DNA of 64,000 nt from an uncultured Caldisericota bacterium (lineage in GTDB: Bacteria; Caldisericota; Caldisericia; Cryosericales; Cryosericaceae). Where the stretch lies: the NCBI GenBank assembly GCA_903871855.1, contig CAIQIK010000016.1, forward strand, positions 1 through 64,000. Direction: 5' to 3'. Position 1 is the first letter of the stretch, and each line of letters opens with the position of its first letter. Below are positions 34,730-44,232 of the stretch, one piece after another. A program made the position numbers and the translations under genes. The notes under the pieces are model-generated. The model saw nothing but the letters and a program-made list of their open reading frames with translations, was not told the DNA's origin and did no database searches.

Positions 34730-36435
34730 GGTTTCAACCTCAGATACTGTATCAGCTGGAGCGCAATCTTCTTGAAGGTTGGCCCCGCTACACGAAATGA
34801 CGTGCGTTCTCCTTTTTGGGTCTCATGGATGCTGAGGAACACGACGACCCTGGGGTCGTTCGCGGTCAGAATTCCTGCGAAGCTGAATACGTACGATCCG
34901 TCATTCAGATAGCCCCCACCGGGAGCGACGATCTGAGCAGTACCAGTCTTCCCGGCAACTTCATAGCCGGGGATGTACGCACTGAAAACGCCGACATCTT
35001 TCTGCACGACTCCATGAAGGCCCTCGAGAACAGCCTTGGCCGTCTCCGGCTTGAACAACTGGCCGACGACCCCAGGGACGTCCGTGCGCTGACTCGCCCC
35101 AGAAGCGTCGACGATATGGTCGACCACGTAGGGTCGCTGCATGAGGCCTCCGTTGGCTATCGTGGCGTAGAAGTTTGCCATTTGAATCGCCGTCACTGCT
35201 ATGCCTTGGCCAAATCCCATGGTGGGAAGCGTCGTCTTTGACCAGAGAGACGTCGGAAGCAGAATGCCGGATTCCTCTCCGGGCAGATCGATACCCGTCG
35301 GTTTGCCAAAACCGTACCGGCTCAGGCAGTCATAGAAGCGCGTAGCTCCTATCTTCATGCTCAATTGGCAAAACGCCACATTCGAGGAGTGCTGCAGCAT
35401 TGCGTAGAGGTTCATGGTCCCATATGGATAGAGATCGTGAACGACCGTGTCGAAGACTTTGAGACTACCACCGCTGTAGAACGTACTCTGCAGCGTGATC
35501 GTACCCGTCTCGAGACCAGCGACCGATGTTGCCGCCTTGAATACAGAACCAGGCTCATAGTTGGCACTGATTACCTTTTCTGACAGAGAGCTCATCGGAG
35601 CATCCTGCCAGTGTTCAGGATCCACGCCGGGGACATCGACCATCGCAAGGACCGCATCGGTCTTTGGGTCCAGGATCGTGCATGTAGCCCGCTTTCCATC
35701 ATACGTCTTGAGAGTGTCCATGAGAGCCTGCTGCGCGAAATACTGGATGTTCGAGTCGATTGTCAGCACGATGTTCTTCCCTGCTATGGGTTCGAGAACA
35801 TCTTCTGTGACGGCGGGCTCACCAGGGTTCGACCCGGAGACTCTGTAGGTATGCCGCCCGTCTGTACCTCCAAGTTCCTTGTCGTATTGAAACTCGATTC
35901 CCGACAGGCCCTGGTTGTCCGAGCCCGTGACGCCGACAACGGAAGACATGAGAGCTCCTAGTGGATAGACCCGGCGATAGCCCTTGTCCAGCACGATTCC
36001 TGGTATGTTGAGTCGGCTCAGTGCGTCGTATTCCACAACGCCTACCTGCTTCTTCAGATAAATGAAGCTTGATGACGCGCTGCGTATCTGTTGCTCCAGC
36101 TGCGTCACAGATGTCTTGAGGATGGGGGCAATGCTGGCGGCAGTCAAGTGAGGATCCCCCACTTCCTTCATGTACAGGCCCAGGGACCACGTCGCTACAT
36201 CCTGCGCTAGTACACGCCCTGTCGAATCCAGGATCATTCCTCGCTTTGCTTTGATAGGGATGGAGTCGGTTTCAAGCTGCTGGTTGGCCATGTTCACAAG
36301 AGCAGTTCGGGCCACTACTTGCAGATAGACGAACCGTGACTCAATTCCTAGCACTGCAACCAGGAATACAATAAAAACGACGACAAGACGTCGTCTGAAC
36401 ATATCATTGAAAGACGCGACGCCTCTCTTCATCAA
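34726..36435 (-). CDS. ftsI: Class B penicillin-binding protein (FtsI/PBP2-type transpeptidase)
   Basis: A 569-residue bitopic transpeptidase. N-terminal helix at about 14-32, PBP dimerisation region, and a transpeptidase domain with SxxK in PGSVFKAATS, SxN in HSSNVAF and KTG in AGKTGTAQI. No PASTA domains follow. Its place between ftsL and murE makes it the septal PBP partner of FtsW. Confidence 0.93.
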   Translation of the reverse strand: MMKRGVASFNDMFRRRLVVVFIVFLVAVLGIESRFVYLQVVARTALVNMANQQLETDSIPIKAKRGMILDSTGRVLAQDVATWSLGLYMKEVGDPHLTAASIAPILKTSVTQLEQQIRSASSSFIYLKKQVGVVEYDALSRLNIPGIVLDKGYRRVYPLGALMSSVVGVTGSDNQGLSGIEFQYDKELGGTDGRHTYRVSGSNPGEPAVTEDVLEPIAGKNIVLTIDSNIQYFAQQALMDTLKTYDGKRATCTILDPKTDAVLAMVDVPGVDPEHWQDAPMSSLSEKVISANYEPGSVFKAATSVAGLETGTITLQSTFYSGGSLKVFDTVVHDLYPYGTMNLYAMLQHSSNVAFCQLSMKIGATRFYDCLSRYGFGKPTGIDLPGEESGILLPTSLWSKTTLPTMGFGQGIAVTAIQMANFYATIANGGLMQRPYVVDHIVDASGASQRTDVPGVVGQLFKPETAKAVLEGLHGVVQKDVGVFSAYIPGYEVAGKTGTAQIVAPGGGYLNDGSYVFSFAGILTANDPRVVVFLSIHETQKGERTSFRVAGPTFKKIALQLIQYLRLKP

Positions 36436-36465
36436 TTCCGTATGGTCTTGACGCAGGGATTCCTA

Positions 36466-36810
36466 CTAGTGAAGACTGTCCAGTGTGCCAATCACCGCCG
36501 TGTTATTGGCTGCCATTCCTATGGCGCCTGCGGCAGCTCGCACCCGATCGGGTGACATGAGCTTTGTATCGCGCTCGAGCAGTGATTCTTGCAGCTGAAG
36601 CTGTACCTGAATGGCTGTCCTGTTCAACTCCACCTGATGTTCCAGGAAGAGAGTTGTGCTGTACACATAACCATAGGCACACAACAAACCAACGATCGTC
36701 ACGCTCAGAACAACATACCGACGTGTTGCGCTCCTTACCCTGGCCGAGACACGGACTGCCGCGGCAGGACGGCGGACTGTTGTGTAGTTGCCTCTGACTG
36801 CAATACTCAT
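36466..36810 (-). CDS. ftsL: FtsL-like septum formation protein
   Basis: A 114-residue bitopic protein: basic N-terminus, one membrane helix (YVVLSVTIVGLLCAYGYVY), then a coiled-coil segment (HQVELNRTAIQVQLQLQES) and AAGAIGMA near the end. Sequence identity to FtsL is low, as usual; the call rests on size, topology and position between rsmH and ftsI. Confidence 0.75.
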   Translation of the reverse strand: MSIAVRGNYTTVRRPAAAVRVSARVRSATRRYVVLSVTIVGLLCAYGYVYSTTLFLEHQVELNRTAIQVQLQLQESLLERDTKLMSPDRVRAAAGAIGMAANNTAVIGTLDSLH

Positions 36811-37715
36811 GGCTGTACCCTTTCCAGCACGCGCAACTTGGCGCTGCGAGAGCGTCTGTTCGTCACGACTTCTGAGTCCGTAGGCCGAATGACCTTCTTG
36901 TTGACCAGATGAAATCCTGGCTCCCCCGAGACCGGATTCCCGCAGAGAGCCAGGTAGCTTCTCTTCACAATTCTATCTTCGAGCGAATGGTAACTTATGA
37001 CCAGGAGTCTTCCATTTAGATTCAAGAGCGATGCTGCGGACTTGAGACCATTCTCGAGAGCATTGAGCTCATCGTTGACATATATGCGTAGAGCTTGAAA
37101 GGATTTGGTGGCAGGATGCAAGCGGGCGTGCCTGGTAGGGAAGACAGCGGCTACTGTCTCCGCCAATTCGCTCGTCGTCTCGATCGGCGCTCGTTGCCGA
37201 CGACGTACGATCGCGCGAGCGACCTGACGTGACCTTCCCTCCTCGCCGTACTTCCACAAGATGTCGGCGATATCTTCCTCTGGAAACGAGTTCACGATAT
37301 TCCTGGCAGAGACCTTGAGATTATCGTCCAGCCGCATGTCCAGTGGTTGGTCATGGCTAAACGAAAAACCCCTGCCTGTGCCCGTGAGTTGCTCTGAAGA
37401 AAAACCCAGATCCATCAGGATTCCGTCGAATCGTGTGTCTGGATAATCCTTCAACAACCGCGTCATGTCCCGAAAGTTTCCGCGGATGATAACCTTGCGG
37501 GCGGCAGTATCATTCAGCCGCTCGCGGGCAATGGCGAGAACCGCTGCATCAACGTCCAACATGAAAAGCGTCCCTTCGCTAGAAAGTTGACGCCCAACCT
37601 CATATGCGTGTCCGCCTTCCCCTGTCGTGCAATCCAGATAGGTTCCGTCTGGTCGAATCTGCAGGTATGTTATGACCTCGTCCAGGAGGACTGGGGTATG
37701 AACAAACTCACTCAT
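36807..37715 (-). CDS. rsmH: 16S rRNA (cytosine-1402 N4)-methyltransferase RsmH (MraW)
   Basis: SAM-dependent methyltransferase modifying C1402 in the ribosomal P site. SAM motif CTTGEGGHAYEV, GILMDLGFSSEQLTGTGRGFSF, ALRIYVNDELNALE and SYHSLEDRIVKR. 302 residues. Overlaps mraZ and ftsL by four bases each, the standard start of a dcw operon. Confidence 0.96.
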   Translation of the reverse strand: MSEFVHTPVLLDEVITYLQIRPDGTYLDCTTGEGGHAYEVGRQLSSEGTLFMLDVDAAVLAIARERLNDTAARKVIIRGNFRDMTRLLKDYPDTRFDGILMDLGFSSEQLTGTGRGFSFSHDQPLDMRLDDNLKVSARNIVNSFPEEDIADILWKYGEEGRSRQVARAIVRRRQRAPIETTSELAETVAAVFPTRHARLHPATKSFQALRIYVNDELNALENGLKSAASLLNLNGRLLVISYHSLEDRIVKRSYLALCGNPVSGEPGFHLVNKKVIRPTDSEVVTNRRSRSAKLRVLERVQP

Positions 37716-38155
37716 CTGGCCTGCAAAGCTCCAATATTCTGTTCGAAAACCTTCTCCGCTTTAGACCGGTAGACATCCCAGATGTGAACGTCCCAGATCT
37801 CCAGGTGCGTCAAGGCACCGGCGAATACGATCTCTTTGTCGATCGAAGCATACTCACGTAGGTGTTGAGGTATCGAAATACGACCAATTTTGTCGAGTTC
37901 AACCGTTGCCGCTCCGCTGAAGAGAATGCGGACGAAAGCCCGATTGTCGGATGAGACAGGGATGAGGTCACCATAGAACCGGTCGATGATGGAGGTCCAC
38001 ACTCTGTCATCAAACAGGTAAAGGCATCGATCCATGCCCTTGGTGAGAACGTAGGAAGAGCCGGTGTCGCATCGGTAGTGGGCGGGGAACACTGTTCGTC
38101 CCTTGTCGTCCACGGAGTAACGGTATTCACCGATGAAGCAGTTCTCCTTGTTCAT
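37712..38155 (-). CDS. mraZ: Transcriptional regulator MraZ
   Basis: Two AbrB-like MraZ domains: the first with GEYRYSVDDKGRTVFPAHYR, the second with VELDKIGRISIPQHLREYA. In other bacteria the ring-shaped oligomer binds direct repeats ahead of its own gene and represses the dcw operon. The ORF track starts 12 codons upstream, through the promoter; the ATG giving MNKENCFIGEY is the only sensible start (147 residues) and has no Shine-Dalgarno before it. Confidence 0.94.
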   Translation of the reverse strand: MNKENCFIGEYRYSVDDKGRTVFPAHYRCDTGSSYVLTKGMDRCLYLFDDRVWTSIIDRFYGDLIPVSSDNRAFVRILFSGAATVELDKIGRISIPQHLREYASIDKEIVFAGALTHLEIWDVHIWDVYRSKAEKVFEQNIGALQAR

Positions 38156-38161
38156 GGCGTA

Positions 38162-38191
38162 AGTATACCACAATTTCCCACTTTTTACCAC
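38162..38191 (-). promoter_or_regulatory. MraZ-box operator and dcw promoter
   Basis: On the minus strand the sequence reads TTGTGGTAAAAAGTGGGAAATTGTGGTATACT. GTGG occurs three times at exactly 10-base spacing, as in known MraZ boxes (GTGG repeats, one per helical turn). The last repeat runs into an extended -10 element (TGGTATACT) whose end lies only six bases before the mraZ ATG. MraZ bound here would cover the promoter, consistent with autorepression. No convincing -35 is seen. Confidence 0.75.
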
Positions 38192-38220
38192 AATTCATGG
38201 AAAACCGCCAAGAACAAGTG

Positions 38221-39255
38221 TTAAACTATCGTTCCGCCCCCAAGTATATATCGGTTGTCGTAGAAGACCACCGCTTGTTCCGGGGTAACAGCAAACAATG
38301 AATCAGCCAGATGGACGGAGACTCTATCCTCAGAGACTCGGTCAATACTTCCTTTGACCGGCTTTGATCTGTATCGTGTCACGACGTCTGCGCTGAAGTG
38401 CAACGATTTTCCGGTGGGAAGATGCTGCCATTTCAGGTCGATAGCTTCAAACGCATCTCTCATGCACGCACTTCGCTGCCCGACGACCAGCTGATTCGTG
38501 GTGTATCGCTTCTCCACGACATAGAGCCGTGATGCAGCACTGATGCCAAGGCCTGATCGCTGGCCGATCGTGTATGACACTAGCCCCTGGTGCTTCCCGA
38601 TAACGGTTCCATCCGTCAGGATCACATCTCCAGGCATACATGGCAGGCGACGACGGATCTCTTCGCCGACCGAACCTTCCACAAAACACAGATCCTGACT
38701 TTCGCGACTTGCCAGAAGACCGGGGCTGAACCACCGTGAAGCCAGTCCCTCCACCTCGCTCTTGATGCGGCCCGCGAGAGGGAACAGGGCTCTGCGACGC
38801 TGCTCTGCCGAAAGCCGGTACAGGAAGTATGACTGATCCTTCGCCTGGTCTGTGCCACGGCAGATCTGATCCCCATCACCACCGTGGACGATTCCTGCGT
38901 AGTGGCCGCTCGCGATAAGGTCTGCATGCAGCTCGTCAGCCACGTTAAGCAATCCCTGCCACTTGACGTACTCGTTGCAGAATACACAAGGATTTGGCGT
39001 GGCCCCTTCGGCCATCGCTTGCCAGAACGGCTGGACGACCTGGCAGTCAAAGATGTCTTTCACGTCCACATTGTGCCAAACGATTCCAAGATGCTCGCAC
39101 TGGGCCTTCGCCCGTCGCGTGGAACTGATGTCACAGCACGCACTGTGCTGAGAGAAGTGCAGAGTGACCCCGATGACGTGTTCGCCAAGCTCTTTCAGGA
39201 GCAGTGCAGAGACAGCAGAGTCTACCCCTCCACTCATTCCGACTACGACGCTCAT
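38221..39255 (-). CDS. mnmA: tRNA-specific 2-thiouridylase MnmA
   Basis: Thiolates U34 of tRNA-Lys, -Glu and -Gln. PP-loop GMSGGVDSAVS at the N-terminus, catalytic cysteine in NPCVFCN, second cysteine in SQDLCFV, and YTIGQRSGLGI in the C-terminal region. 344 residues. A 93-base gap separates it from ricT; nothing clear in the gap beyond a 17-codon open frame that overlaps the mnmA start. Confidence 0.95.
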   Translation of the reverse strand: MSVVVGMSGGVDSAVSALLLKELGEHVIGVTLHFSQHSACCDISSTRRAKAQCEHLGIVWHNVDVKDIFDCQVVQPFWQAMAEGATPNPCVFCNEYVKWQGLLNVADELHADLIASGHYAGIVHGGDGDQICRGTDQAKDQSYFLYRLSAEQRRRALFPLAGRIKSEVEGLASRWFSPGLLASRESQDLCFVEGSVGEEIRRRLPCMPGDVILTDGTVIGKHQGLVSYTIGQRSGLGISAASRLYVVEKRYTTNQLVVGQRSACMRDAFEAIDLKWQHLPTGKSLHFSADVVTRYRSKPVKGSIDRVSEDRVSVHLADSLFAVTPEQAVVFYDNRYILGGGTIV

Positions 39256-39348
39256 GAACAGCTTCCAGCCACTAGGCTGGTTCCGGGAGCAGCAACAACG
39301 GCCATCCTGGTCGCCTTGTGGAATCCTCCGATATCCGAGCTACATCCA

Positions 39349-40086
39349 CTATTGGACGGCTCCTTGCTTGGGCTTCTTCTTGACGTCAAGTCCTGACTCA
39401 TCGGCGTACTCATAGGTCTCGTATCTGAGGCAACACATCAGCTTGCCACAGACGCCCGTTATCTTGTTAGGGTTCAAACTCAGGTTCTGTACCCGGGCAC
39501 ACTTGAGACTGACCGGTTTGATCTCCTTGAGGAAGCAGTTACAGCATAGCTCGCGCCCACACATGCCCACCGTGGCAAAGAAACGGGTTTCATCGCGTGA
39601 GCCGATCTGCCACATTTGCACCTTGGCTCTCAGCGACCGTGACAAAGTGGACACGAGTGCCCGGAAGTCGACGCGGGTCTCGGCGGTGAAATAGAACACG
39701 TACTGCTTGCCCGAAAAAGAAAGCTCACAGTTCACGAGATGGATCGGAAGTCTGGTCGCCCGTACCTGCTCCTTGCACAGAAGTACCGCTGCGTCTTGTT
39801 TTCGCTGGTTCTCCTCAAGACGCTCAACATCAGTCGGAGCAAGCTTGCGGACATACTTGAGGCTACCGCCAGCCCGCTTCTTTCCTAATGCATCGTTCCT
39901 TGGATAACCAATGATGACGTGCATCAGCTCCTTATCACTGCCAATTGCCAGGACTCCGTCGCCAGGGAGCAACACAGCGCCATCGCTGACTTCGACAATG
40001 TACGACTGGTATGACTTGGCTGAGCGAGCGCTCAGATAACGTACCGGCGAGCAGCTCGCCGGCAACATATAGGTGGGATCATTCAT
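39349..40086 (-). CDS. ricT: PSP1/RicT family protein
   Basis: A 245-residue PSP1-domain protein (YaaT/RicT of Bacillus). The middle reads YVRKLAPTDVERL and FYFTAETRVDFRALV, and the C-terminal half carries the conserved cysteines (GMCGRELCCNCFL, GVCGKLMCCLRYE) that in the Bacillus Ric complex help hold iron-sulfur clusters. RicT is tied to RNase Y maturation cleavage there. Next to holB, as in Bacillus (holB-yaaT). Confidence 0.9.
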   Translation of the reverse strand: MNDPTYMLPASCSPVRYLSARSAKSYQSYIVEVSDGAVLLPGDGVLAIGSDKELMHVIIGYPRNDALGKKRAGGSLKYVRKLAPTDVERLEENQRKQDAAVLLCKEQVRATRLPIHLVNCELSFSGKQYVFYFTAETRVDFRALVSTLSRSLRAKVQMWQIGSRDETRFFATVGMCGRELCCNCFLKEIKPVSLKCARVQNLSLNPNKITGVCGKLMCCLRYETYEYADESGLDVKKKPKQGAVQ

Positions 40087-41005
40087 GAGTGGTCATTCTC
40101 CTCAGCTCCAGTAAAGCGTTTGTCAGGACAAGTTCGGGGTTCACGTTCTGTTCTATATGCTTCAGACGTTCCCCCAGATGGTCCAGAAAGAGCCCGACCC
40201 TGGATTCGTCCAGCACGAAGTTCACACGGGCCAGTTCAGGTTCGGTAGAAAGTGATATGCTTGCTGCAGGGGGAGCTTTCCCCCTCGCCCGCAGAACGCT
40301 GTTCATGAAAAGTGCGATCGTCTGTAGACCCGCCGTTGCATTGTCCCGAAGACTGTTCTGACTGCTCATTCTGAGGAGACGACCGACGGTCTCGGAGAGA
40401 CTTACATTTGCCTTGGCGAATTCCAGAAGCACTTCGAGGCGAGCATCTTCTCCAGTTACGAACACCGCGTCCTGAAGATCTGAGATCACCTGAGTACTCC
40501 GCTCAACCTTCATGACCTGGACCCGCGACCGAATCGTGGCCAAGACGCGCCTGCTGTTCTGAGAGAGCAACAGGAAGACATTCCCTGGGACCGGTTCTTC
40601 GATGGTCTTGAGAACCCGGTCGGCTGCAACATCGGTGAAAAAGTCTACTCCGCGGAAAACGCTTACCTTCAGACAGCCCGACGCAGTCTTGACCGACGCA
40701 TACGAAATGAACTGGTCGACGGTATCTATTCTGAGAATGCCTGAATCTCCGAAAACTCTGATGTTTGCCGAACCCCCTGCGTCCACCTGTCGGCATGACG
40801 GGCACGTGTCACAGAATTCCCCGGGAGCATGATCTCCCCGGCAGTTGCCCGCCTTGGCAAGAGCGGCCGCCAACGCGAGCTTGGCGTCCTCATCCCTGCC
40901 CACGAGAAGATATGCGTGTCCCAGCCTGTGAGAAACAAGAGCGGCCTCGAAACATCGAGTAGCTGGACAGTCACCAACTGCGTCTGTCATCCGTTTCGCT
41001 GACAC
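40079..41005 (-). CDS. holB: DNA polymerase III subunit delta'
   Basis: Clamp-loader subunit. AAA+ domain with a degenerate P-loop (GRDEDAKLALAAAL), the zinc-binding module CRGDHAPGEFCDTCPSCRQ, and a KTIEEPVPGNVFLLLSQNSRRVLATIRSR block matching delta' proteins. 308 residues. GTG start with GGAG nine bases upstream. A TATACT about 90 bases upstream could be its -10, without a good -35. Overlaps ricT by eight bases. Confidence 0.88.
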   Translation of the reverse strand: MSAKRMTDAVGDCPATRCFEAALVSHRLGHAYLLVGRDEDAKLALAAALAKAGNCRGDHAPGEFCDTCPSCRQVDAGGSANIRVFGDSGILRIDTVDQFISYASVKTASGCLKVSVFRGVDFFTDVAADRVLKTIEEPVPGNVFLLLSQNSRRVLATIRSRVQVMKVERSTQVISDLQDAVFVTGEDARLEVLLEFAKANVSLSETVGRLLRMSSQNSLRDNATAGLQTIALFMNSVLRARGKAPPAASISLSTEPELARVNFVLDESRVGLFLDHLGERLKHIEQNVNPELVLTNALLELRRMTTHE

Positions 41006-41144
41006 CGACTATGTCTCCCCCACCGTTCTTTCTGATTCTCTCACATTCGTCTCCACCAGTCTGCCCGCATCCACCAAGGACTGTCGACATCAAGTATACG
41101 CCACTCTCCGCCTGCGCAATGATGAACAAGTTTCGGGACATCAA

Positions 41145-41177
41145 CGAATAAACGGGCCGGCAGAACCCCGGCCCGTT
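41145..41177 (-). terminator. Rho-independent terminator after dnaJ
   Basis: On the minus strand AACGGGCCGG pairs with CCGGCCCGTT around a seven-base loop, followed by TTTATT. It ends the grpE-dnaK-dnaJ operon. The other ~140 bases up to holB hold nothing I recognise apart from the possible -10 noted for holB. Confidence 0.8.
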
Positions 41178-41198
41178 CCTGCATGCACTTCGACGTGA

Positions 41199-42290
41199 CT
41201 ACTTCTCAATATCGGCAAGCTGCTTGTAGAGCTTCCGCTGCTCAGCCGTCAGCGTCTTGGGGACACCTATCTCGATACGAACGATGTAGTCTCCCCGGCG
41301 TCGTTCTCCAACCGCCTGAGCTCCTTTGCCGCGAATCCGCACCTCGGCGCCATGCTGGCTCCCAGCTGGTATCGTCACGGTCTCCGTTCCACCTTCCACG
41401 AGAGGAACCGCGATCGTCGTTCCGAGCACTGCCTTGGCAGGAGACATCCGGACTGTGTGATACAGGGCACTCCCTTGCCGTTCAAACCGAGAATCGCGCT
41501 GAACGGTAATGAGGAGATAAAGGTCGCCGGATTGGCCGCCATGCTTTCCAGCATCTCCTTGTCCTGCGATACGCACCTTCATGCCAGTGTCGACTCCGGC
41601 AGGAATTGTCACCTCAATGGTCTTGTCGACCTTGGCAACGCCAGAGCCCTTGCAGGTCGGGCATGGCGACTCTATGACCCTGCCTTCGCCACGGCACGTG
41701 GGACAGACCCCTGCAGTAACGACGCGCCCGAAGATGGTATCTTGAACTTGACGAACCTCGCCCGTGCCACTACAGGTGGAGCACACCTTCGGGGATGTAC
41801 CCGAGGCCGCCCCGGTGCCGTGACAGGTTACACACGTATCGTACCGCCTGACCTGGATCTCTTCCTTAACACCGAAAACGGCTTGTTCCAGTGTAAGGGT
41901 CATGCTGACGCTCAGATCCCGTCCGCGTGGCGTCTCCTCGGCCTGTTGCCGACCAAATCCTCCCATGAAACTGCCAAAGAGGTCTCCAATGTCGAAACCC
42001 CCGAACGTCCCGCCGGAACCGCCGCCCTGAGGAGTCCACGCCTGGCCCGCACCGGGGAAACCAGCGGGACCAGCCTTACCATAGGTATCATACTGCTGTC
42101 GCTTCGCAGGATCACTAAGGGTATCATACACCTCATTGACGTCTGACATCTGCCTGGGTGCTTGGGGATCATCCTTGTGGAGGTCGGGATGATACTTCTT
42201 GACCAGTTCACGATAGGCCTTCTTGATGTCATCCTGGGAGGCCCCCCTGGACACTCCCATGACATCATAGTAGTCTCGATCAGTTGCCAC
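41199..42290 (-). CDS. dnaJ: Chaperone protein DnaJ
   Basis: Hsp40 co-chaperone. J domain with HPD (YHPDLHK), a Gly/Phe-rich region, four CxxCxGxG zinc repeats (CVTCHGTG, CSTCSGTG, CPTCRGEG, CPTCKGSG), then the C-terminal substrate-binding domains. The start used is a GTG giving VATDRDYYDV, with GGAGG five bases upstream; the ORF track begins four codons earlier at a GTG without a site. 363 residues. Confidence 0.96.
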   Translation of the reverse strand: MATDRDYYDVMGVSRGASQDDIKKAYRELVKKYHPDLHKDDPQAPRQMSDVNEVYDTLSDPAKRQQYDTYGKAGPAGFPGAGQAWTPQGGGSGGTFGGFDIGDLFGSFMGGFGRQQAEETPRGRDLSVSMTLTLEQAVFGVKEEIQVRRYDTCVTCHGTGAASGTSPKVCSTCSGTGEVRQVQDTIFGRVVTAGVCPTCRGEGRVIESPCPTCKGSGVAKVDKTIEVTIPAGVDTGMKVRIAGQGDAGKHGGQSGDLYLLITVQRDSRFERQGSALYHTVRMSPAKAVLGTTIAVPLVEGGTETVTIPAGSQHGAEVRIRGKGAQAVGERRRGDYIVRIEIGVPKTLTAEQRKLYKQLADIEK

Positions 42291-42335
42291 GTCGACCTCC
42301 ACTCAGGAATTGGCGCTTGACTTGAATTGCCGTTC

Positions 42336-44189
42336 TTATTGCTTCGGAGTCCCTTGACCCTCGACGGTTTCTCCGTCCTGTGGAGGCTGCTGAGCCTCCG
42401 TTTGATTCTCCTGAGCAGCTGCAGGTCCTTGCTGGCCAGTCTGATGCTGCAAGTCCTCAGTAACCTTTGAGAACGCAGTGTTCACTTCGTCGATCTTTGC
42501 TTCGATGTCGGAAGTCTTGTTGTTACGTACCAGGTCCTCGAGTTCAGTGAGCTTCTTCTCCGCCTCTGCCTTGACGTCGGGAGAGATCTTCGCCGCGTTC
42601 TCTGTCAGCGTCTTGCGTCCGCTGAACACAACCTGATCCGCACGGTTCTTGAGCTCGACCTCTTCCTTGACTCTCTTGTCCTGATCCGCGAACTGTTCTG
42701 CTTCGCGCTTCATGCGCTCGATCTCGTCATCCTTGAGCTTCGTCGCATTCTCAATGGTAATGTGTTGTTCCTTGCCAGTCGCCTTATCCTTGGCAGTGAC
42801 GTGAACGATACCATTTGCATCGATATCATAGCTCACCTCAATCTGGGGTTCGCCGCGGCGGGCGGGGGCAATGCCGTCGAGGATGAAGCGTCCCAGCGAT
42901 ATGTTGTCTTTTGCCATCGGGCGCTCGCCCTGCAGGACATGGATCTCGACCTGCGTCTGATTGTCGCTCGCCGTTGTGAAGGTCTGGGTTTTGGAGATAG
43001 GCACGGCGGTATTGCGCTTGATCATCTCCGTGACAACGCCACCGAGCGTCTCAATGCCAAGCGTGAGGGGGGTTACGTCAACCAGGACCATCCCACTCTT
43101 GACCTCGCCACCCATGATTCCACCCTGAATCGCAGCACCCATGGCAACGCACTCCATAGGATCGACGCCACGCTCGGGAGTCTTGCCGAAGTAGCTCTCG
43201 ACGAATTTCTGAACGATCGGCATCCTGGTCGGGCCGCCGACAAGGATGATGTTGTCGATCTGCTGTGGGGTAAGACCCGCATCCGCAACAGCGCGGTTGA
43301 CGGGCTCGCGACACCGGTCGATAATGGGCTGGACCAGAGATTCGAGCTTGGCACGCGTAATGGGCATGACCAAGTGCTTTGGACCGCTCGCATCTGCCGT
43401 GATGAAGGGCAAGTTGATGGTCGTCTCGAATGTTGTCGAGAGTTCAACCTTGGCCTTTTCCACGCCTTCACGAAGGCGCTGCATTGCCATCTTGTCGACA
43501 CGCAGATCGATCCCGTTCTGACTGCGGAAGTCTTCCGCGACGAAGTCCAGCAGAGCATTGTCCATGTCCGTTCCGCCAAGCTGTGTATCACCTGATGTCG
43601 ACTTCACGGTGAAAACGTTTCCTCCGAATTCCATGATCGTCACGTCCAGCGTGCCACCACCAAGGTCGAAAACCAGGATCTTGTGCTCACCCTCCGTCTT
43701 GTCGAGTCCATAGGCAAATGCTGCGGCGGTCGGCTCATTGATGAGACGGACGACCTCCAGCCCGGCGATTTCACCTGCATCCTTGGTCGCCTGCCGCTGA
43801 GCGTCGTTGAAGTATGCCGGCACGGTAATGACAGCCTTCGAGACCTTCTGTCCCAGGAAAGCCTCCGCGTCATTCTTGATCTTGCGAAGGATAAATCCAC
43901 TGATCTGCTGGGGCGTGTACGTCTTGCCATACATAGTGACCGTGTAGTCGGTCCCCATCTTTCGCTTGATGGCCTGAACCGTCGTCTCGGGGTTCAGGGC
44001 TGCCTGACGGCGCGCCGGTTCTCCAACCAGCACCTGTCCATCTTTGGTAAACGCGACATATGACGGAACAGCCTTCCCTCCGATGCTGACGCCTTCCGCT
44101 GCCGGCACGATTGTCGGCTTGCCGCCGACCATGACAGCTGCTGCAGAATTCGAGGTTCCAAGATCAATACCAATAATCTTCTCTTCCAT
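42336..44189 (-). CDS. dnaK: Chaperone protein DnaK (Hsp70)
   Basis: ATP-dependent Hsp70. [16 protein letters not shown] at the start, [42 protein letters not shown], then the substrate-binding domain ([19 protein letters not shown]) and a Gln-rich tail ending EGQGTPKQ. I start it at ATG ([11 protein letters not shown], 617 residues) because GGAGG is ten bases upstream, while the TTG three codons earlier lies almost on the GGAGG. Confidence 0.97.
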   Translation of the reverse strand: MEEKIIGIDLGTSNSAAAVMVGGKPTIVPAAEGVSIGGKAVPSYVAFTKDGQVLVGEPARRQAALNPETTVQAIKRKMGTDYTVTMYGKTYTPQQISGFILRKIKNDAEAFLGQKVSKAVITVPAYFNDAQRQATKDAGEIAGLEVVRLINEPTAAAFAYGLDKTEGEHKILVFDLGGGTLDVTIMEFGGNVFTVKSTSGDTQLGGTDMDNALLDFVAEDFRSQNGIDLRVDKMAMQRLREGVEKAKVELSTTFETTINLPFITADASGPKHLVMPITRAKLESLVQPIIDRCREPVNRAVADAGLTPQQIDNIILVGGPTRMPIVQKFVESYFGKTPERGVDPMECVAMGAAIQGGIMGGEVKSGMVLVDVTPLTLGIETLGGVVTEMIKRNTAVPISKTQTFTTASDNQTQVEIHVLQGERPMAKDNISLGRFILDGIAPARRGEPQIEVSYDIDANGIVHVTAKDKATGKEQHITIENATKLKDDEIERMKREAEQFADQDKRVKEEVELKNRADQVVFSGRKTLTENAAKISPDVKAEAEKKLTELEDLVRNNKTSDIEAKIDEVNTAFSKVTEDLQHQTGQQGPAAAQENQTEAQQPPQDGETVEGQGTPKQ

Positions 44190-44232
44190 ATTCGACAAAC
44201 CTCCTTAGTTGGAATAATTGCCAATAACCTTG

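Noticed and set aside
42762-43595. 277-aa plus-strand ORF
   Set aside because: Antisense shadow of dnaK.
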